Part shown: in pieces, positions 25,755 through 35,106 of the stretch
Layout: every line of letters begins with the position of its first letter
How positions within the stretch are numbered: the first letter of the stretch is position 1
NCBI RefSeq assembly: GCF_024362385.1
Contig: NZ_CP101466.1
Coordinates: forward strand, 3,038,001 to 3,102,000
Origin: Arthrobacter sp. DNA4
GTDB taxonomy: Bacteria > Actinomycetota > Actinomycetes > Actinomycetales > Micrococcaceae
Length of the DNA: 64,000 nt
Direction of reading: 5' to 3'
Translations under genes and position numbers: made by a program
The notes under the pieces: generated by a model
The model's database searches: none
The model's input: the letters and a program-made list of their open reading frames with translations, nothing else
What the model was told of the DNA's origin: nothing

Positions 25755-27023
25755 GTGAGAAGAAAACCGATTGAACTGGCGGCGATTGCAACCGCGGCAG
25801 TCCCCGGACTGACCCCGACAGCTGTTAGCTCTGCGCCGGACGACCCCGCGGACTTCGACTCGGCCCTGCTCCTCGATTCCGAAGGCAAGCGCTGGCGGGT
25901 CCGGTCGCCGCGGCACGCCGAAGCCAGCGCACGGCTGGAAACGGAGTTCCTGGTGCTGCGCGCCTTCGCTCCCGCCGTCCGGGCCGAACTGCCGTTCCTG
26001 ATGCCAACGGTCGCCGGCAGTGTCCGGTTGGGAAGCCTGACCACATTCGTCTACTCGCACCTGTCCGGGAGCACGCGCAGCGTGGAAGAGCTGACCTCCG
26101 GACCGTCAGGCCTCGCCCGCGAAATCGGTTCCGCGCTGGCCGCGGTCCATGACCTCCCCCGGTCGCTGGTCAGCAACGCCGACCTCCCCAGCTACACCCC
26201 CAATGAGTTCCGCCAACGGAGGCTGAACGAACTGGACCAGGCGGCAACGACGGGCAAAATCCCGGCCGCACTGCTGCGCCGCTGGGAACATGCCATGGAG
26301 GACGTATCCCTGTGGCGGTTCAACCCCTGCGTTGTCCACGGCGACCTGCACGAGGACAACCTGCTGGTGGAGTCAGGCCGGGTGACTGCGGTAACCGGTT
26401 GGACGGACCTGCGCATCGGTGACCCCGCAGACGATTTCGCCTGGCTGGTGGCCTCCAACGAACAGGACTTCATTGATGCCGTACTGAAGTCGTACACGTC
26501 CAGCCGCCGCGACGTGCCGGACCAGCACCTGCTGCGCCGGGCCGCCCTGTCAGCCGAGTTCGCCCTGGCGCAGTACCTGGTCAAGGGCCTGGCGGCCGTC
26601 GACCACGACATGGTCAGCGAGGCCGAGGGAATGCTCGAGAGCCTTGCCAGCGACATCGCCGAATTCGGCGGCCAGCCGATCAGTGTGGAGCCGCTGCCGG
26701 TCAAAGGCACTCCCGCCGCACCTGCAGCAGCCGCACCCGCGGCGGCCGGAACGCCGGCTGCAGTCCCGGCCCCCTCACATGGCAGTTCAGCGGTCAGTCC
26801 CGCAGTGACGGTCATCCCGGTCCCCGTCGAACCGGCAGCAGATGCCATGCCGGATGTCCCGTCGCCGGCAGCAGTTCATGCACAGCCCGCCGTCCACGTG
26901 GCCCCTATCCCGGTGGAGCCAGCCGCGGGTGCTGAGGCCGCGGAGGTGCGGGCCGGAGAAACCAAGGCGGCGGACGACACGTCCACGGCAGCCATCTCGG
27001 TCATCAACGCGAACCGGAGCTGA
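25755..27023 (+). CDS. Aminoglycoside phosphotransferase-fold protein, probable pseudokinase
   Basis: A 422-residue protein starting with GTG. Residues 30-310 fit the APH/macrolide phosphotransferase fold. The catalytic loop VVHGDLHEDN is intact (HGD at 195-197). The metal-binding aspartate of the next motif is replaced by glycine: TGWTDLRIGDPADDFAW stands where active members have a DW or DFG-type pair. Residues 315-420 are Ala/Pro/Val-rich and disordered. It is encoded on the plus strand between nudC and adnB, both on the minus strand. I would not call it a resistance gene. It could be a regulatory or ligand-binding pseudokinase, or use another metal ligand. Confidence 0.78.
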   Translation: MRRKPIELAAIATAAVPGLTPTAVSSAPDDPADFDSALLLDSEGKRWRVRSPRHAEASARLETEFLVLRAFAPAVRAELPFLMPTVAGSVRLGSLTTFVYSHLSGSTRSVEELTSGPSGLAREIGSALAAVHDLPRSLVSNADLPSYTPNEFRQRRLNELDQAATTGKIPAALLRRWEHAMEDVSLWRFNPCVVHGDLHEDNLLVESGRVTAVTGWTDLRIGDPADDFAWLVASNEQDFIDAVLKSYTSSRRDVPDQHLLRRAALSAEFALAQYLVKGLAAVDHDMVSEAEGMLESLASDIAEFGGQPISVEPLPVKGTPAAPAAAAPAAAGTPAAVPAPSHGSSAVSPAVTVIPVPVEPAADAMPDVPSPAAVHAQPAVHVAPIPVEPAAGAEAAEVRAGETKAADDTSTAAISVINANRS

Positions 27024-27083
27024 GCCCGACAGGCCGGGCCCCCTGAGGCACCACCGTGGTGTTCCCCAGGTGTGGGCCCAGCC

Positions 27084-30000
27084 TCAAGGCCGGGTAATCG
27101 CAGCGGCAACGATTCCCTCCAGGTCGGCCGCCGTCCCCAGGTCGTGCGGCCGCACTACTGCGTTGTCAGCAACGTAGAAGAATGCCGCCCGCACCTCCTC
27201 CAGCGGAACATCCTTGAGGCGCGCCCAAGCCAGCCGGTAGACCGCCAGCTGCACCGACCGGGTCTTCAGCTGCTCTGCCGACGGCCGCCGGCCGGTCTTC
27301 CAGTCCACCAGATCCCAGCGGCCGTCAGCGTCCTGGAACACTGCGTCCACCCGGCCGCGCACCACCACTTCGCCCACCCTGGTTTCCACGGGAACCTCAA
27401 CGAAAGCCGGTGACCTGTCGGCCCACGGGGAAGCCTTGAAGGTGGCTACCATCTCATCAAGGTCGTAGGCAGCATCGATATGGTCGTCCGAACCCGGTGC
27501 TTCGCCGAGGTCCAGCATGCCGGCCTTTCCGAAATACTCCTCTACCCAGGCGTGGAACGCCGTGCCCTTCCGCGCCGACATGCCCGGTTCGCGTGGCACA
27601 GGGCGGCGCAGGCGGCCCAGCACTGCCGTGGGGTCGTCTCCAAGGTCAACAAGGGTGGAAGCCGATATATGGGTGGGCAGGTGCACATCCTGGCCGCCTG
27701 ACCTCCTTGCCCTGCGCTCCAGCAGCAGCGCAGCTTCGCGTGCCCAGCCTGCAGCTGCCCCCGTGAGCCCGGGCAGTGATCTGTCTTCCTCTCCGGGCTT
27801 GCCTGCCTGCCCTGTCCCCTCAGTCCGAAGCAGCCGGGCAGAACCGGCGGCCAGTATTCCGAGCACCTGCTGCGCCGCCGTTTCCATGGCTGTCCTGCGC
27901 CCGCTGGCCAGGCGCAGGCGTTCACCCGTCCGTGGGTCGACAGGTCCTTCAAGAGGATCGTAGGGCCAGCGGGCTTCTTCCGTTTCCAGCGTCAGCGGGC
28001 TCTGTTGGGGCAACGCTGCCTCTTCCAGCGACAACGGATGGACAACAGTAAGCACCCTGGATCCGCCATCAGCCGGTTGCGTGAGGGCTTCCAGTTCCGC
28101 GAGGAACGGGGACATTTCCGCGCGGCCGGCCCGCGATCCCACCCAGGCGGCACTGGACACCCACAGGACATGTTTGGCCCTGGTGTAGGCAACGTAAGCC
28201 AGCCGGCGTTCCTCCGACTCGCCGTGGGCCTGCACCCCGGCTTTGTACTCTTTCTCGGCATCCAGCCAGCCTTTCTGGTCCGGCTGGTCGAGGTCCCACT
28301 GCGGCAGGTCTGCCCGGTCCCCACGAAGCGGCCATGGCAGGGCAGCAGAACCGCTGCTCCAGCGGGAGTCCCGGTCGCTGGGAAAGGCGCCCGCGTTCAT
28401 GCCCGGAACAAACACGACGTCCCACTCCAGCCCTTTGGAAGCGTGCACCGTCAAGAGCTGCACGGCTTCCCGGTTGACGTCGCTGGCCGTCGCCTCCAAT
28501 CCGTTTTCCTCCGCCGACGCAGCCTCAAGCCAGGACAGGAAAGCGAGGATGTCCACCCGTTGGGAGGTGCGGAGGAACCCTGCAGCCGCATCCTGGAAGG
28601 CGTCGAGGTTGCGGCGGGCCTGGTGAATGCTGATTCCGGGGCGGGCGGCGACCTCGATGTCCAGCAGCATGGCCCTTTCGACCTCCCCCAGGAGCGTGGT
28701 GAGGTCGTCCCCGAGGTAGCCGCGCAGTTGCCGCAACTCGGCTGACAACCTGGCAAGCCTGCTGCGCGCCTCCGGGCTGAAGGTGCGGCCATTGGACGAG
28801 GTCCATCCGTCCCGGGGCAGGAAGTCCAGGGCCTCCACCAGGCTGGCTCCGTCGGTCAGGTCACCCTCAAGGACGGGGGCATCTGCTTCCTCGTTGTCAT
28901 TGTCCTGGACGTCGTCGTCGAACCCCTGTGCGGCCTTCCCCCGGCTGCGTGCCAGCTGGCTGGACCAGTCGCGCAGGGCCATGAGGTCGGCAGGTCCTAT
29001 CCGCCACCGGGCACCTGCGATAAGCCGCATGAGGGCATCAGACCGGCCGGGGTCTGCAAGGACGCGCAGCGTGGCCACCAGGTCCACGATTTCCGGAGTG
29101 TCCAGGAGGCCGCCGAGGCCCACGATTTCGTAGGGGATGCCCCGGGCCTCAAACTGCCGCCGGACGGGCTCCATCTGCGCGCGCCGGCGGCACAGCACGG
29201 CGAGCGCCGGGGGCTCCGGTGTACCGTCCGGCTTCAGCTCGAAGTCCGTCACGCGGTACCGCAGGACATCGTCAGCCAAGGCAGCAGCTTCCTGCACGTC
29301 GCTGGCGAAACGCCCCAGCACCACGGTTCCGTCCACGGCGTGGGGGCTCGGTTGCAGCGGCGGCACTTCAGCAGCAGCCGGCCTGCTTCCGGCAGGTCCA
29401 TGATGTGCAGCTGTCCGGCCCAGGGATTGGGACATGACGTTGGCAGCTGCGAGGATCGACCGGCCGTTCCGCCATGCAGTGGTCAGGTAGGAGGTCGGGG
29501 CGGGCGCCCAGCCGGTTCCTTCCCCCGCTCCCCCGGTGCGCACGGGAAACTCGCGAACGAAGTGGAACAGCTGCCCCGCCGAAGCGCCGCGAAAACCATA
29601 GATCGACTGATTGGGGTCGCCGACCGCCGTCACGGCATGGCCGCCGCCAAAAAGGCGGGAGAAGAGGACCAGCTGGGCATACGACGTGTCCTGGAATTCG
29701 TCGAGCAGAACCACCTTGTACCTTTGGCGTTCCATCTGGGCCGCCAAGGGAACATCCTGCGCCACCTTGGCAGCGAGGGCCACAAGGTCGCCGAAATCGA
29801 GTGCCCCGCGGGCCCGTTTGGCGGCGGCGTAGCGGCCCACCATGTCGGCGACGCTTGCCCGGGTCCGCAGCATACCGCCGAGGTCCAACGCGGCCTTTGG
29901 CGTGTTCCTCTTCTTGTCGGCCAGGTACGGCAGGGATTCAAACTCCGAAAGACGCGCCATCAGCCACGCTTCCACGTCTTCGGGTTCCTGAAGGTGTTCG

Positions 30001-30593
30001 GCGCATTCACCGGCCAGTTGGATGACGGCCTTCACCAGGGTGGACTTGGCCGCACGGAAGTGCTGGTATTCGCCGTCGTAGGCTTCAACCACCTCGCTGG
30101 CAAGCTGCCAGGCCTGCGCACCCCCCAGCAGAACCACGTCCCGCTCCACCCCAAGCCGCAGCCCGTAGTCGGAAACGATGCCGCTGGCGAATGAGTGGTA
30201 GGTGGACACCTTGGGCTCCAATGCGTCACTGCTGACCAGCCCTGCCGGGAATAGCTCCCGGTGGTCGTCCTTCGCGGCAAGACGCTGCAGCGCAAGGAGT
30301 TTTGACCGGATCCTGCTGGCGAGTTCACCCGCAGCTTTGCGGGTGAAGGTCACGCCCAGGACTTCCTCAGGGGTGACCCATCCGTTGGCCACCAGCCATA
30401 CCACCCGGTCGGCCATGGTGGCGGTCTTGCCCGATCCGGCGCCCGCGATGACCAGCCGGGGCGCCAAGGGGGACGAGATGATGGCGGATTGCTCGGGCGT
30501 GGGGGTGTTCTTCTCGCCGAGCAGCAAGGACAGTTCTTCGGGGCTGAAACGCACGGCCGGGGTGGCCTCCGCAGTAGGGAGTGCCCCACTCAT
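27084..30593 (-). CDS. adnB: AdnB-type helicase-nuclease subunit
   Basis: A 1169-residue protein. An N-terminal superfamily 1A motor has Walker A GAGSGKT at 51-57 and motif II VVLLDEFQDTSYAQ. The C-terminal RecB-like nuclease domain has DLVDWKTGRRPS near residue 1090 and QLAVYRLAW. With AdnA it forms the mycobacterial-type motor-nuclease that resects double-strand breaks. ATG 30593 overlaps the adnA stop codon as ATGA, so translation is coupled. Assignment as AdnB rests on the gene order, the larger size and the intact DE pair in the motor. Confidence 0.88.
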   Translation of the reverse strand: MSGALPTAEATPAVRFSPEELSLLLGEKNTPTPEQSAIISSPLAPRLVIAGAGSGKTATMADRVVWLVANGWVTPEEVLGVTFTRKAAGELASRIRSKLLALQRLAAKDDHRELFPAGLVSSDALEPKVSTYHSFASGIVSDYGLRLGVERDVVLLGGAQAWQLASEVVEAYDGEYQHFRAAKSTLVKAVIQLAGECAEHLQEPEDVEAWLMARLSEFESLPYLADKKRNTPKAALDLGGMLRTRASVADMVGRYAAAKRARGALDFGDLVALAAKVAQDVPLAAQMERQRYKVVLLDEFQDTSYAQLVLFSRLFGGGHAVTAVGDPNQSIYGFRGASAGQLFHFVREFPVRTGGAGEGTGWAPAPTSYLTTAWRNGRSILAAANVMSQSLGRTAAHHGPAGSRPAAAEVPPLQPSPHAVDGTVVLGRFASDVQEAAALADDVLRYRVTDFELKPDGTPEPPALAVLCRRRAQMEPVRRQFEARGIPYEIVGLGGLLDTPEIVDLVATLRVLADPGRSDALMRLIAGARWRIGPADLMALRDWSSQLARSRGKAAQGFDDDVQDNDNEEADAPVLEGDLTDGASLVEALDFLPRDGWTSSNGRTFSPEARSRLARLSAELRQLRGYLGDDLTTLLGEVERAMLLDIEVAARPGISIHQARRNLDAFQDAAAGFLRTSQRVDILAFLSWLEAASAEENGLEATASDVNREAVQLLTVHASKGLEWDVVFVPGMNAGAFPSDRDSRWSSGSAALPWPLRGDRADLPQWDLDQPDQKGWLDAEKEYKAGVQAHGESEERRLAYVAYTRAKHVLWVSSAAWVGSRAGRAEMSPFLAELEALTQPADGGSRVLTVVHPLSLEEAALPQQSPLTLETEEARWPYDPLEGPVDPRTGERLRLASGRRTAMETAAQQVLGILAAGSARLLRTEGTGQAGKPGEEDRSLPGLTGAAAGWAREAALLLERRARRSGGQDVHLPTHISASTLVDLGDDPTAVLGRLRRPVPREPGMSARKGTAFHAWVEEYFGKAGMLDLGEAPGSDDHIDAAYDLDEMVATFKASPWADRSPAFVEVPVETRVGEVVVRGRVDAVFQDADGRWDLVDWKTGRRPSAEQLKTRSVQLAVYRLAWARLKDVPLEEVRAAFFYVADNAVVRPHDLGTAADLEGIVAAAITRP

Positions 30594-33500
30594 TCGGTCA
30601 CCTGCCGTCCACGCACACACAGCGGGCACACCTCGGGAAGCCGGCAACCATGACCGCCGTGGCTGCCCTTGGCGGGATCGTGCCGGGCAATGAATTCACT
30701 TCCACCCATGACGGCGGCGGCCTCCTTGACCATATCCAATGCCCAGTTCTCCTGTGGGTCGAGTGGTTCCTGCTGTTGGATGGCGGGACTTTTTGCCCCG
30801 GTCCCGAGCTGCGCCAGCACGGCCCCGCCGGACAGGCCCTGGCCGCCGCCGGAGGCGTCAAACCCGCCGGCGAGCACTGCTGCCTGGTAGGCGCCCAGCT
30901 GCGGATGGCGGGACAGTTCGTCCTTGCCCGGCTGCCTCTTCCCGGTCTTGAGGTCCACCACCACCAGCCGGCCTTCCCCATCGATTTCCAGCCGGTCCAC
31001 CTGGCCGCGGAGCACGGACTCCCGCGGCGGAGCTTCATCCACCGCCACTCCGCCGAGGGCCACTTCGAAGTCCTGTTCAACACCCAGCAGACTGCGGCCC
31101 TCGTCTCTCATGGACAGCACATACTGCGCCAGCTTCCGCACCATGGACTCGGCGCGCTGGAAGTCCAGCCGGCCCTCCCAATTGTCCTTCATGCCCAGCG
31201 CGGGCCACCGGCGCACGAGTTCAGCAACGTACTCGGATCCGGATGCGTCCGGCATGTCCTGCGCGATTGCATGCACCAGGGTGCCCAGGCTTCGGGCGAA
31301 GTCTGTGGCAGGCTCCCCTCCCGCTGCCTGGACGAACCAGTCCAACGGCGACTTCTGCACCGTTTCCACTTTCGACGGGGACACGGACACGGTTCCCCCG
31401 GGCGGGACCACAGCCTCGGAGGTGGTCAACGGGGCGAGTCCCCACCAGCTGCCAGGGTGGGCTCCGGCCACGGCTGGTTCGGCCGCTGCGAGATGCGCCA
31501 GGACCCTGGCGGCTTCCGCGGCTTGCGGCGCCGCGGCGTCGAGCTGGGCATGCTGCCTGAGCTCCGCCACCAGGGCGCGCAGCGTCATGGGCCGTTCCAC
31601 CTGGGTGAAAGCCCGGCCCTCGCCCTCCGGTCCCAGTGGTGAAACAAAATCCAGGAACGATGACGGTTGGTGGTCCTCCGACGAAACCGCCGTGCAGACC
31701 AGCAGTTCGCGTGCCCTGGACACCGCAGTGGAGAAGCTGCGGAGTTCGTCATAGCGGATATCCCGCAGACGGCTGAGGGGATCGCGCTGCAGGGCGTATT
31801 CCGGGCCGTGTTCCACGGCATCCGCGTACAGGGTGCTGCCGAGCAGTTCACCGCGGAGCCTCGTATTGGGCCACACCCCCTCCTGCAGCCCGGCAATGAT
31901 CACTACGGGCCACTCCCGCCCTGCTGCACTAGCCGGCGTCATCAACTCCACAGCGTCATCGAGCTGGGCCCGGGCTGCGAGGGTGTCCATGGGAAGCTCC
32001 TGGTTGAGGAGGTACTCCAGGAACTGTTCGGGGCCGGCGCCGGGCATTTGGTCCACGTAGCGTTCCGCGGTGTGGAAGAGCGCCATCATGGCATCAAGGT
32101 CGCGGTCAGCCCGCGCCCCGTGCGGTCCTCCCGACAAAGCTGTCGCTGTCCAGGCCGACGAGAGGCCCGTTGAGTCCCAGAGCGCCCACAGTACCGACTC
32201 GGCATTGGCACCCGGCAGTCCGGCTGCTTCCCGGCCCGCACGGATCATCCGCGCCGTGCGCCGTGCAGCGCGCCCTTCGATCCCCAACGCGCCCAATGCT
32301 CCCGGCTCAAGCAGGGCCTGGACCAGCAGCGCATCACTGGCGCGGCCCCCGCCGCCCAGGAGTTCCTCGCGCCGCAACGATTGCCGGAGCCTGCGCAGCT
32401 CAATGGAGGTAGCGCCGCCGATGCGGGAGGTGAGGAGGGACACCGCGGCTTCGGGCGTCAAAAGCTCCGGATCCAGCGCAATGGCGAACGCATCGAGGAG
32501 CGGACGTACAGCTACCTCATCGCGCACCGCGGATTCAGCCACGGGCACCCGCACGGGAATGCCCTGCCCGGACAAATAGCGCTGCAACTCGCTGACCTGG
32601 CCGCCGTTGCGCACGATCACTGCCATATCCGCGAGATCTCGGTTGTGGTTTATGTGCTGGTCCAGGATCCGCTGGGCAACGTACCGCAGCTCATGCACCG
32701 GAGTAGGGACAAGGTGGGCCTCGACCCTGCCGGGTTCACCAGCATGGCCGGGCCGGCTGAGGCGGCGGGCCAGTTGGCCGCCTGCCCGCTGTGAGATGCG
32801 GCCTGCGACGTTCAACCACGCCTCTGCCACTGCAGGCGCCAGGCCGTGGGCGTGCCACAGCGGACGCTCGAGGACCGTCGACTGGGCTGACAGCAGCCGG
32901 GGCAGTTCAGCCACCAAGTCCGGCCGGGCGCCCCGGAATCCCTGGACCACAGTGTCCGGGGACGACGTCACGTAGCAGTCTTTACCGGCGGCGATATCCG
33001 CCAGCAACTCGAAGATGGCGGGGTTTGCTTCCTGGATATCGTCCACCAGGACAACCTGCAGCCTGGCACGTTCCGCTGCGAGGAATTCGGGCGCGTCCTG
33101 GAAGATCTGCCGGGCGGCTGTGATGATACCGGCGGGGTCGAAGGCTTCGGGCATCCGCAGGTCAAGGACGTCCCGGTACTCGGCGTAGAGGCGCGCCGCC
33201 GCCTTCCAGTCCGGCTTACCGCAGGAGTCCGCCAGTTGCGCAAGGTCCTCAGCCGTGCGGCCCGATTCAATGATGCGGTCAAAGAGTTGCCGCACCTCCT
33301 GGCGGAACCCCCTGGTTTCCAGGGCGCCATCAAGATCGGACGGCCACGGCAGTTCCAGGCCCGGCAGCCTGTGGCCCTCAAGGAGTTCCTTGATGATGAG
33401 GTCCTGTTCAGGGCCTGACAGCAGGCGCGGCGGCCTGGACAACGGTATGACGCCTTCAGCCTTGGCGCGGCGGATCAGGTCGAATGCGTACGAGGCCCAT

Positions 33501-33919
33501 GTCCTGGCAGGAGTGGTGCTGAGGCTCCTGTCGAGCCGGGCAGTGAAACGGTCCCGCAGGAAGTCGGCAGCAAGCCGGGTGGGCGCAAGGATCAGCATGC
33601 GTTCTGGATCCACGCCGTCGCGGAAGACCCGTTGGACCGCGGCCTCGACGAGGACGGTGGTCTTTCCCGTGCCTGGTGCACCCGGAACCAGGACCGGTCC
33701 GGAACCTTGGGTGACGTCAACTGCTGCCTGCTGGTCAGGTGTGAGCACGGGTGACTCGGCGTGCACCCGCCGGGGCGGCAGCAACCGGAGGGCGGTGGTG
33801 GCCTGCGCGGCGCTCCCGCCGTCCGGGCTTCCGGGCACGGGGAAAGCCGGCTCCCTGCCTGCTTCCGGCTCCTGCCGGTGCGGGTCCCAGGGTCCGGTCA
33901 AAGGAATTGTTACGGTCAC
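30590..33919 (-). CDS. adnA: AdnA-type helicase-nuclease subunit
   Basis: A 1109-residue protein starting with GTG. Walker A is GAPGTGKT at 80-87. Motif II reads VVLVDDIQE, with Asp in place of the usual catalytic Glu, a sign of a weaker motor. The C-terminal nuclease domain has VVVDLKTGKRQPGKDELS and QLGAYQAAV. The extreme C-terminus carries three cysteines (CRLPEVCPLC) that could bind a metal or iron-sulfur cluster. It partners AdnB, with which it shares a 4-bp overlap. Its own start overlaps the stop of the upstream alkyltransferase-like gene (GTGA). Confidence 0.86.
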   Translation of the reverse strand: MTVTIPLTGPWDPHRQEPEAGREPAFPVPGSPDGGSAAQATTALRLLPPRRVHAESPVLTPDQQAAVDVTQGSGPVLVPGAPGTGKTTVLVEAAVQRVFRDGVDPERMLILAPTRLAADFLRDRFTARLDRSLSTTPARTWASYAFDLIRRAKAEGVIPLSRPPRLLSGPEQDLIIKELLEGHRLPGLELPWPSDLDGALETRGFRQEVRQLFDRIIESGRTAEDLAQLADSCGKPDWKAAARLYAEYRDVLDLRMPEAFDPAGIITAARQIFQDAPEFLAAERARLQVVLVDDIQEANPAIFELLADIAAGKDCYVTSSPDTVVQGFRGARPDLVAELPRLLSAQSTVLERPLWHAHGLAPAVAEAWLNVAGRISQRAGGQLARRLSRPGHAGEPGRVEAHLVPTPVHELRYVAQRILDQHINHNRDLADMAVIVRNGGQVSELQRYLSGQGIPVRVPVAESAVRDEVAVRPLLDAFAIALDPELLTPEAAVSLLTSRIGGATSIELRRLRQSLRREELLGGGGRASDALLVQALLEPGALGALGIEGRAARRTARMIRAGREAAGLPGANAESVLWALWDSTGLSSAWTATALSGGPHGARADRDLDAMMALFHTAERYVDQMPGAGPEQFLEYLLNQELPMDTLAARAQLDDAVELMTPASAAGREWPVVIIAGLQEGVWPNTRLRGELLGSTLYADAVEHGPEYALQRDPLSRLRDIRYDELRSFSTAVSRARELLVCTAVSSEDHQPSSFLDFVSPLGPEGEGRAFTQVERPMTLRALVAELRQHAQLDAAAPQAAEAARVLAHLAAAEPAVAGAHPGSWWGLAPLTTSEAVVPPGGTVSVSPSKVETVQKSPLDWFVQAAGGEPATDFARSLGTLVHAIAQDMPDASGSEYVAELVRRWPALGMKDNWEGRLDFQRAESMVRKLAQYVLSMRDEGRSLLGVEQDFEVALGGVAVDEAPPRESVLRGQVDRLEIDGEGRLVVVDLKTGKRQPGKDELSRHPQLGAYQAAVLAGGFDASGGGQGLSGGAVLAQLGTGAKSPAIQQQEPLDPQENWALDMVKEAAAVMGGSEFIARHDPAKGSHGGHGCRLPEVCPLCVRGRQVTE

Positions 33920-34332
33920 AAAATCATTCCATCATCAGGCACCGACAACCTGTGGAGCCGACGCTCCAGTTCCTCGGCAACTGCGTCGATACTGTCAAAA
34001 TCACTGTCTGTTGGCGCCCAGCGTGCCGTGCCCAAATCCACCCGCCACCGCCCCTCCCCCGTGCGGAGATAGGAACTGTAGTCGCCAACCAGCGGGGTGC
34101 CTTCTTCAAGGTAAAGCAGCAGGGCCTCGGCCTCGTGCCCCGGGGGTGCGTGGCCGCTGGCCTTCAGGACGCGCCACCAAGGGACGGCGCCACCATGGTG
34201 GCTCATGACGGAACCGACCTGGCGTGGGCCGCCCGCACCCAGGAGCTCGGCAACGTCCCCATAGGATACGGCCGCCCCCGGCGGTACCAGGCCCACGACG
34301 GCCAGGACCGCTTGGACGTACTCATTCCGCAT
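33916..34332 (-). CDS. Alkyltransferase-like (ATL) DNA-binding protein, no active-site cysteine
   Basis: A 138-residue protein with the MGMT C-terminal fold (VPPGAAVSYGDVAELLGAGG, then RQVGSVMSHHGG). The active-site PCHR of O6-alkylguanine transferases is replaced by PWWRV at residues 51-55. ATL proteins bind and flip O6-alkylguanine without repairing it and hand the lesion to other repair systems. A C-terminal extension of about 40 residues is present. It overlaps adnA by 4 bp, which places a lesion sensor and a break-resection machine in one transcript. Confidence 0.88.
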   Translation of the reverse strand: MRNEYVQAVLAVVGLVPPGAAVSYGDVAELLGAGGPRQVGSVMSHHGGAVPWWRVLKASGHAPPGHEAEALLLYLEEGTPLVGDYSSYLRTGEGRWRVDLGTARWAPTDSDFDSIDAVAEELERRLHRLSVPDDGMIL

Positions 34333-34395
34333 TGATCCAATCTAGCCGCAGTGGCGTTCCCCGGAATTGTCGGCGGGTCCCCTTAGCGTTGAAGC

Positions 34396-35106
34396 ATGAG
34401 TTCCTGGAACACCCTCCCCCGCGCAGCCTTCGATCTGGAAACCACGGGCCGCAACTCGCGGGCGGCAAGAATTGTCACGGCATCAATCACCGTAGTGGAC
34501 CACCAGGGTGAGGTCATCAAGGAGCATGAGTGGCTGGCCGATCCGGGGGTGGAGATACCTGGGGAGGCCAGCGACGTCCACGGCATCACCACCGAACAGG
34601 CCAGGCGTGACGGCCGCCCTGCCCATGAGGTCACGGGTGAGGTCGCCGCCGTCCTGCAGGAGCTGTTCGATTCCGGCACTCCGGTGATCGCCTTCAACGC
34701 GAGCTACGATTTCACTGTCCTTGCCGCCGAGTCGGCACGGTACGGGATTCCGCAGCTGAGCCGCTTCCCGGTCCTGGATCCCTACATTATGAACAAGCAG
34801 GTTGACCGCTACCGCAAGGGAAAGCGGACACTCACCGCACTGTGCGAGGAGTACGGGGTGGTCCTGGACAACGCGCACACTTCCGCGGCGGACGCCCTGG
34901 CAACCCTCAGGGTGCTGGATGCCATGGCAGGCAAGTTTCCCAAGCTGATGATGCTTACCAGCCAGCTGCACCAGCTTCAGGTGGACTGGGCGGTCAGCCA
35001 GGCATCGGACTTCCAGGAGTACCTTCGGAAGACGAAGCCGGCCGCTGTCATTGAGGGAGACTGGCCGGTGTTGCCGCCGCAGGATGCCACGACAGGTGGC
35101 TTCTAG
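34396..35106 (+). CDS. DnaQ-like 3'-5' exonuclease (DEDDh family)
   Basis: A 236-residue protein with the three Exo motifs: FDLETTG (Asp13 and Glu15), FNASYDF and NAHTSAADALATL, which supplies the histidine and last aspartate. It resembles stand-alone relatives of the DNA polymerase III epsilon subunit. No polymerase- or helicase-binding domain is evident. The gene is divergent from the ATL-adnAB operon, with 63 nt between start codons, so it may belong to the same repair group. Proofreading or RNA/DNA trimming cannot be told apart from sequence. Confidence 0.85.
   Translation: MSSWNTLPRAAFDLETTGRNSRAARIVTASITVVDHQGEVIKEHEWLADPGVEIPGEASDVHGITTEQARRDGRPAHEVTGEVAAVLQELFDSGTPVIAFNASYDFTVLAAESARYGIPQLSRFPVLDPYIMNKQVDRYRKGKRTLTALCEEYGVVLDNAHTSAADALATLRVLDAMAGKFPKLMMLTSQLHQLQVDWAVSQASDFQEYLRKTKPAAVIEGDWPVLPPQDATTGGF

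Noticed and set aside
25755..27023. Aminoglycoside or macrolide resistance gene
   Set aside because: The metal aspartate is missing and the gene sits in core context, so a resistance claim is not supported.
33918..34332. O6-methylguanine-DNA methyltransferase
   Set aside because: The catalytic PCHR cysteine is replaced by Trp (PWWRV), so it cannot take up the alkyl group.
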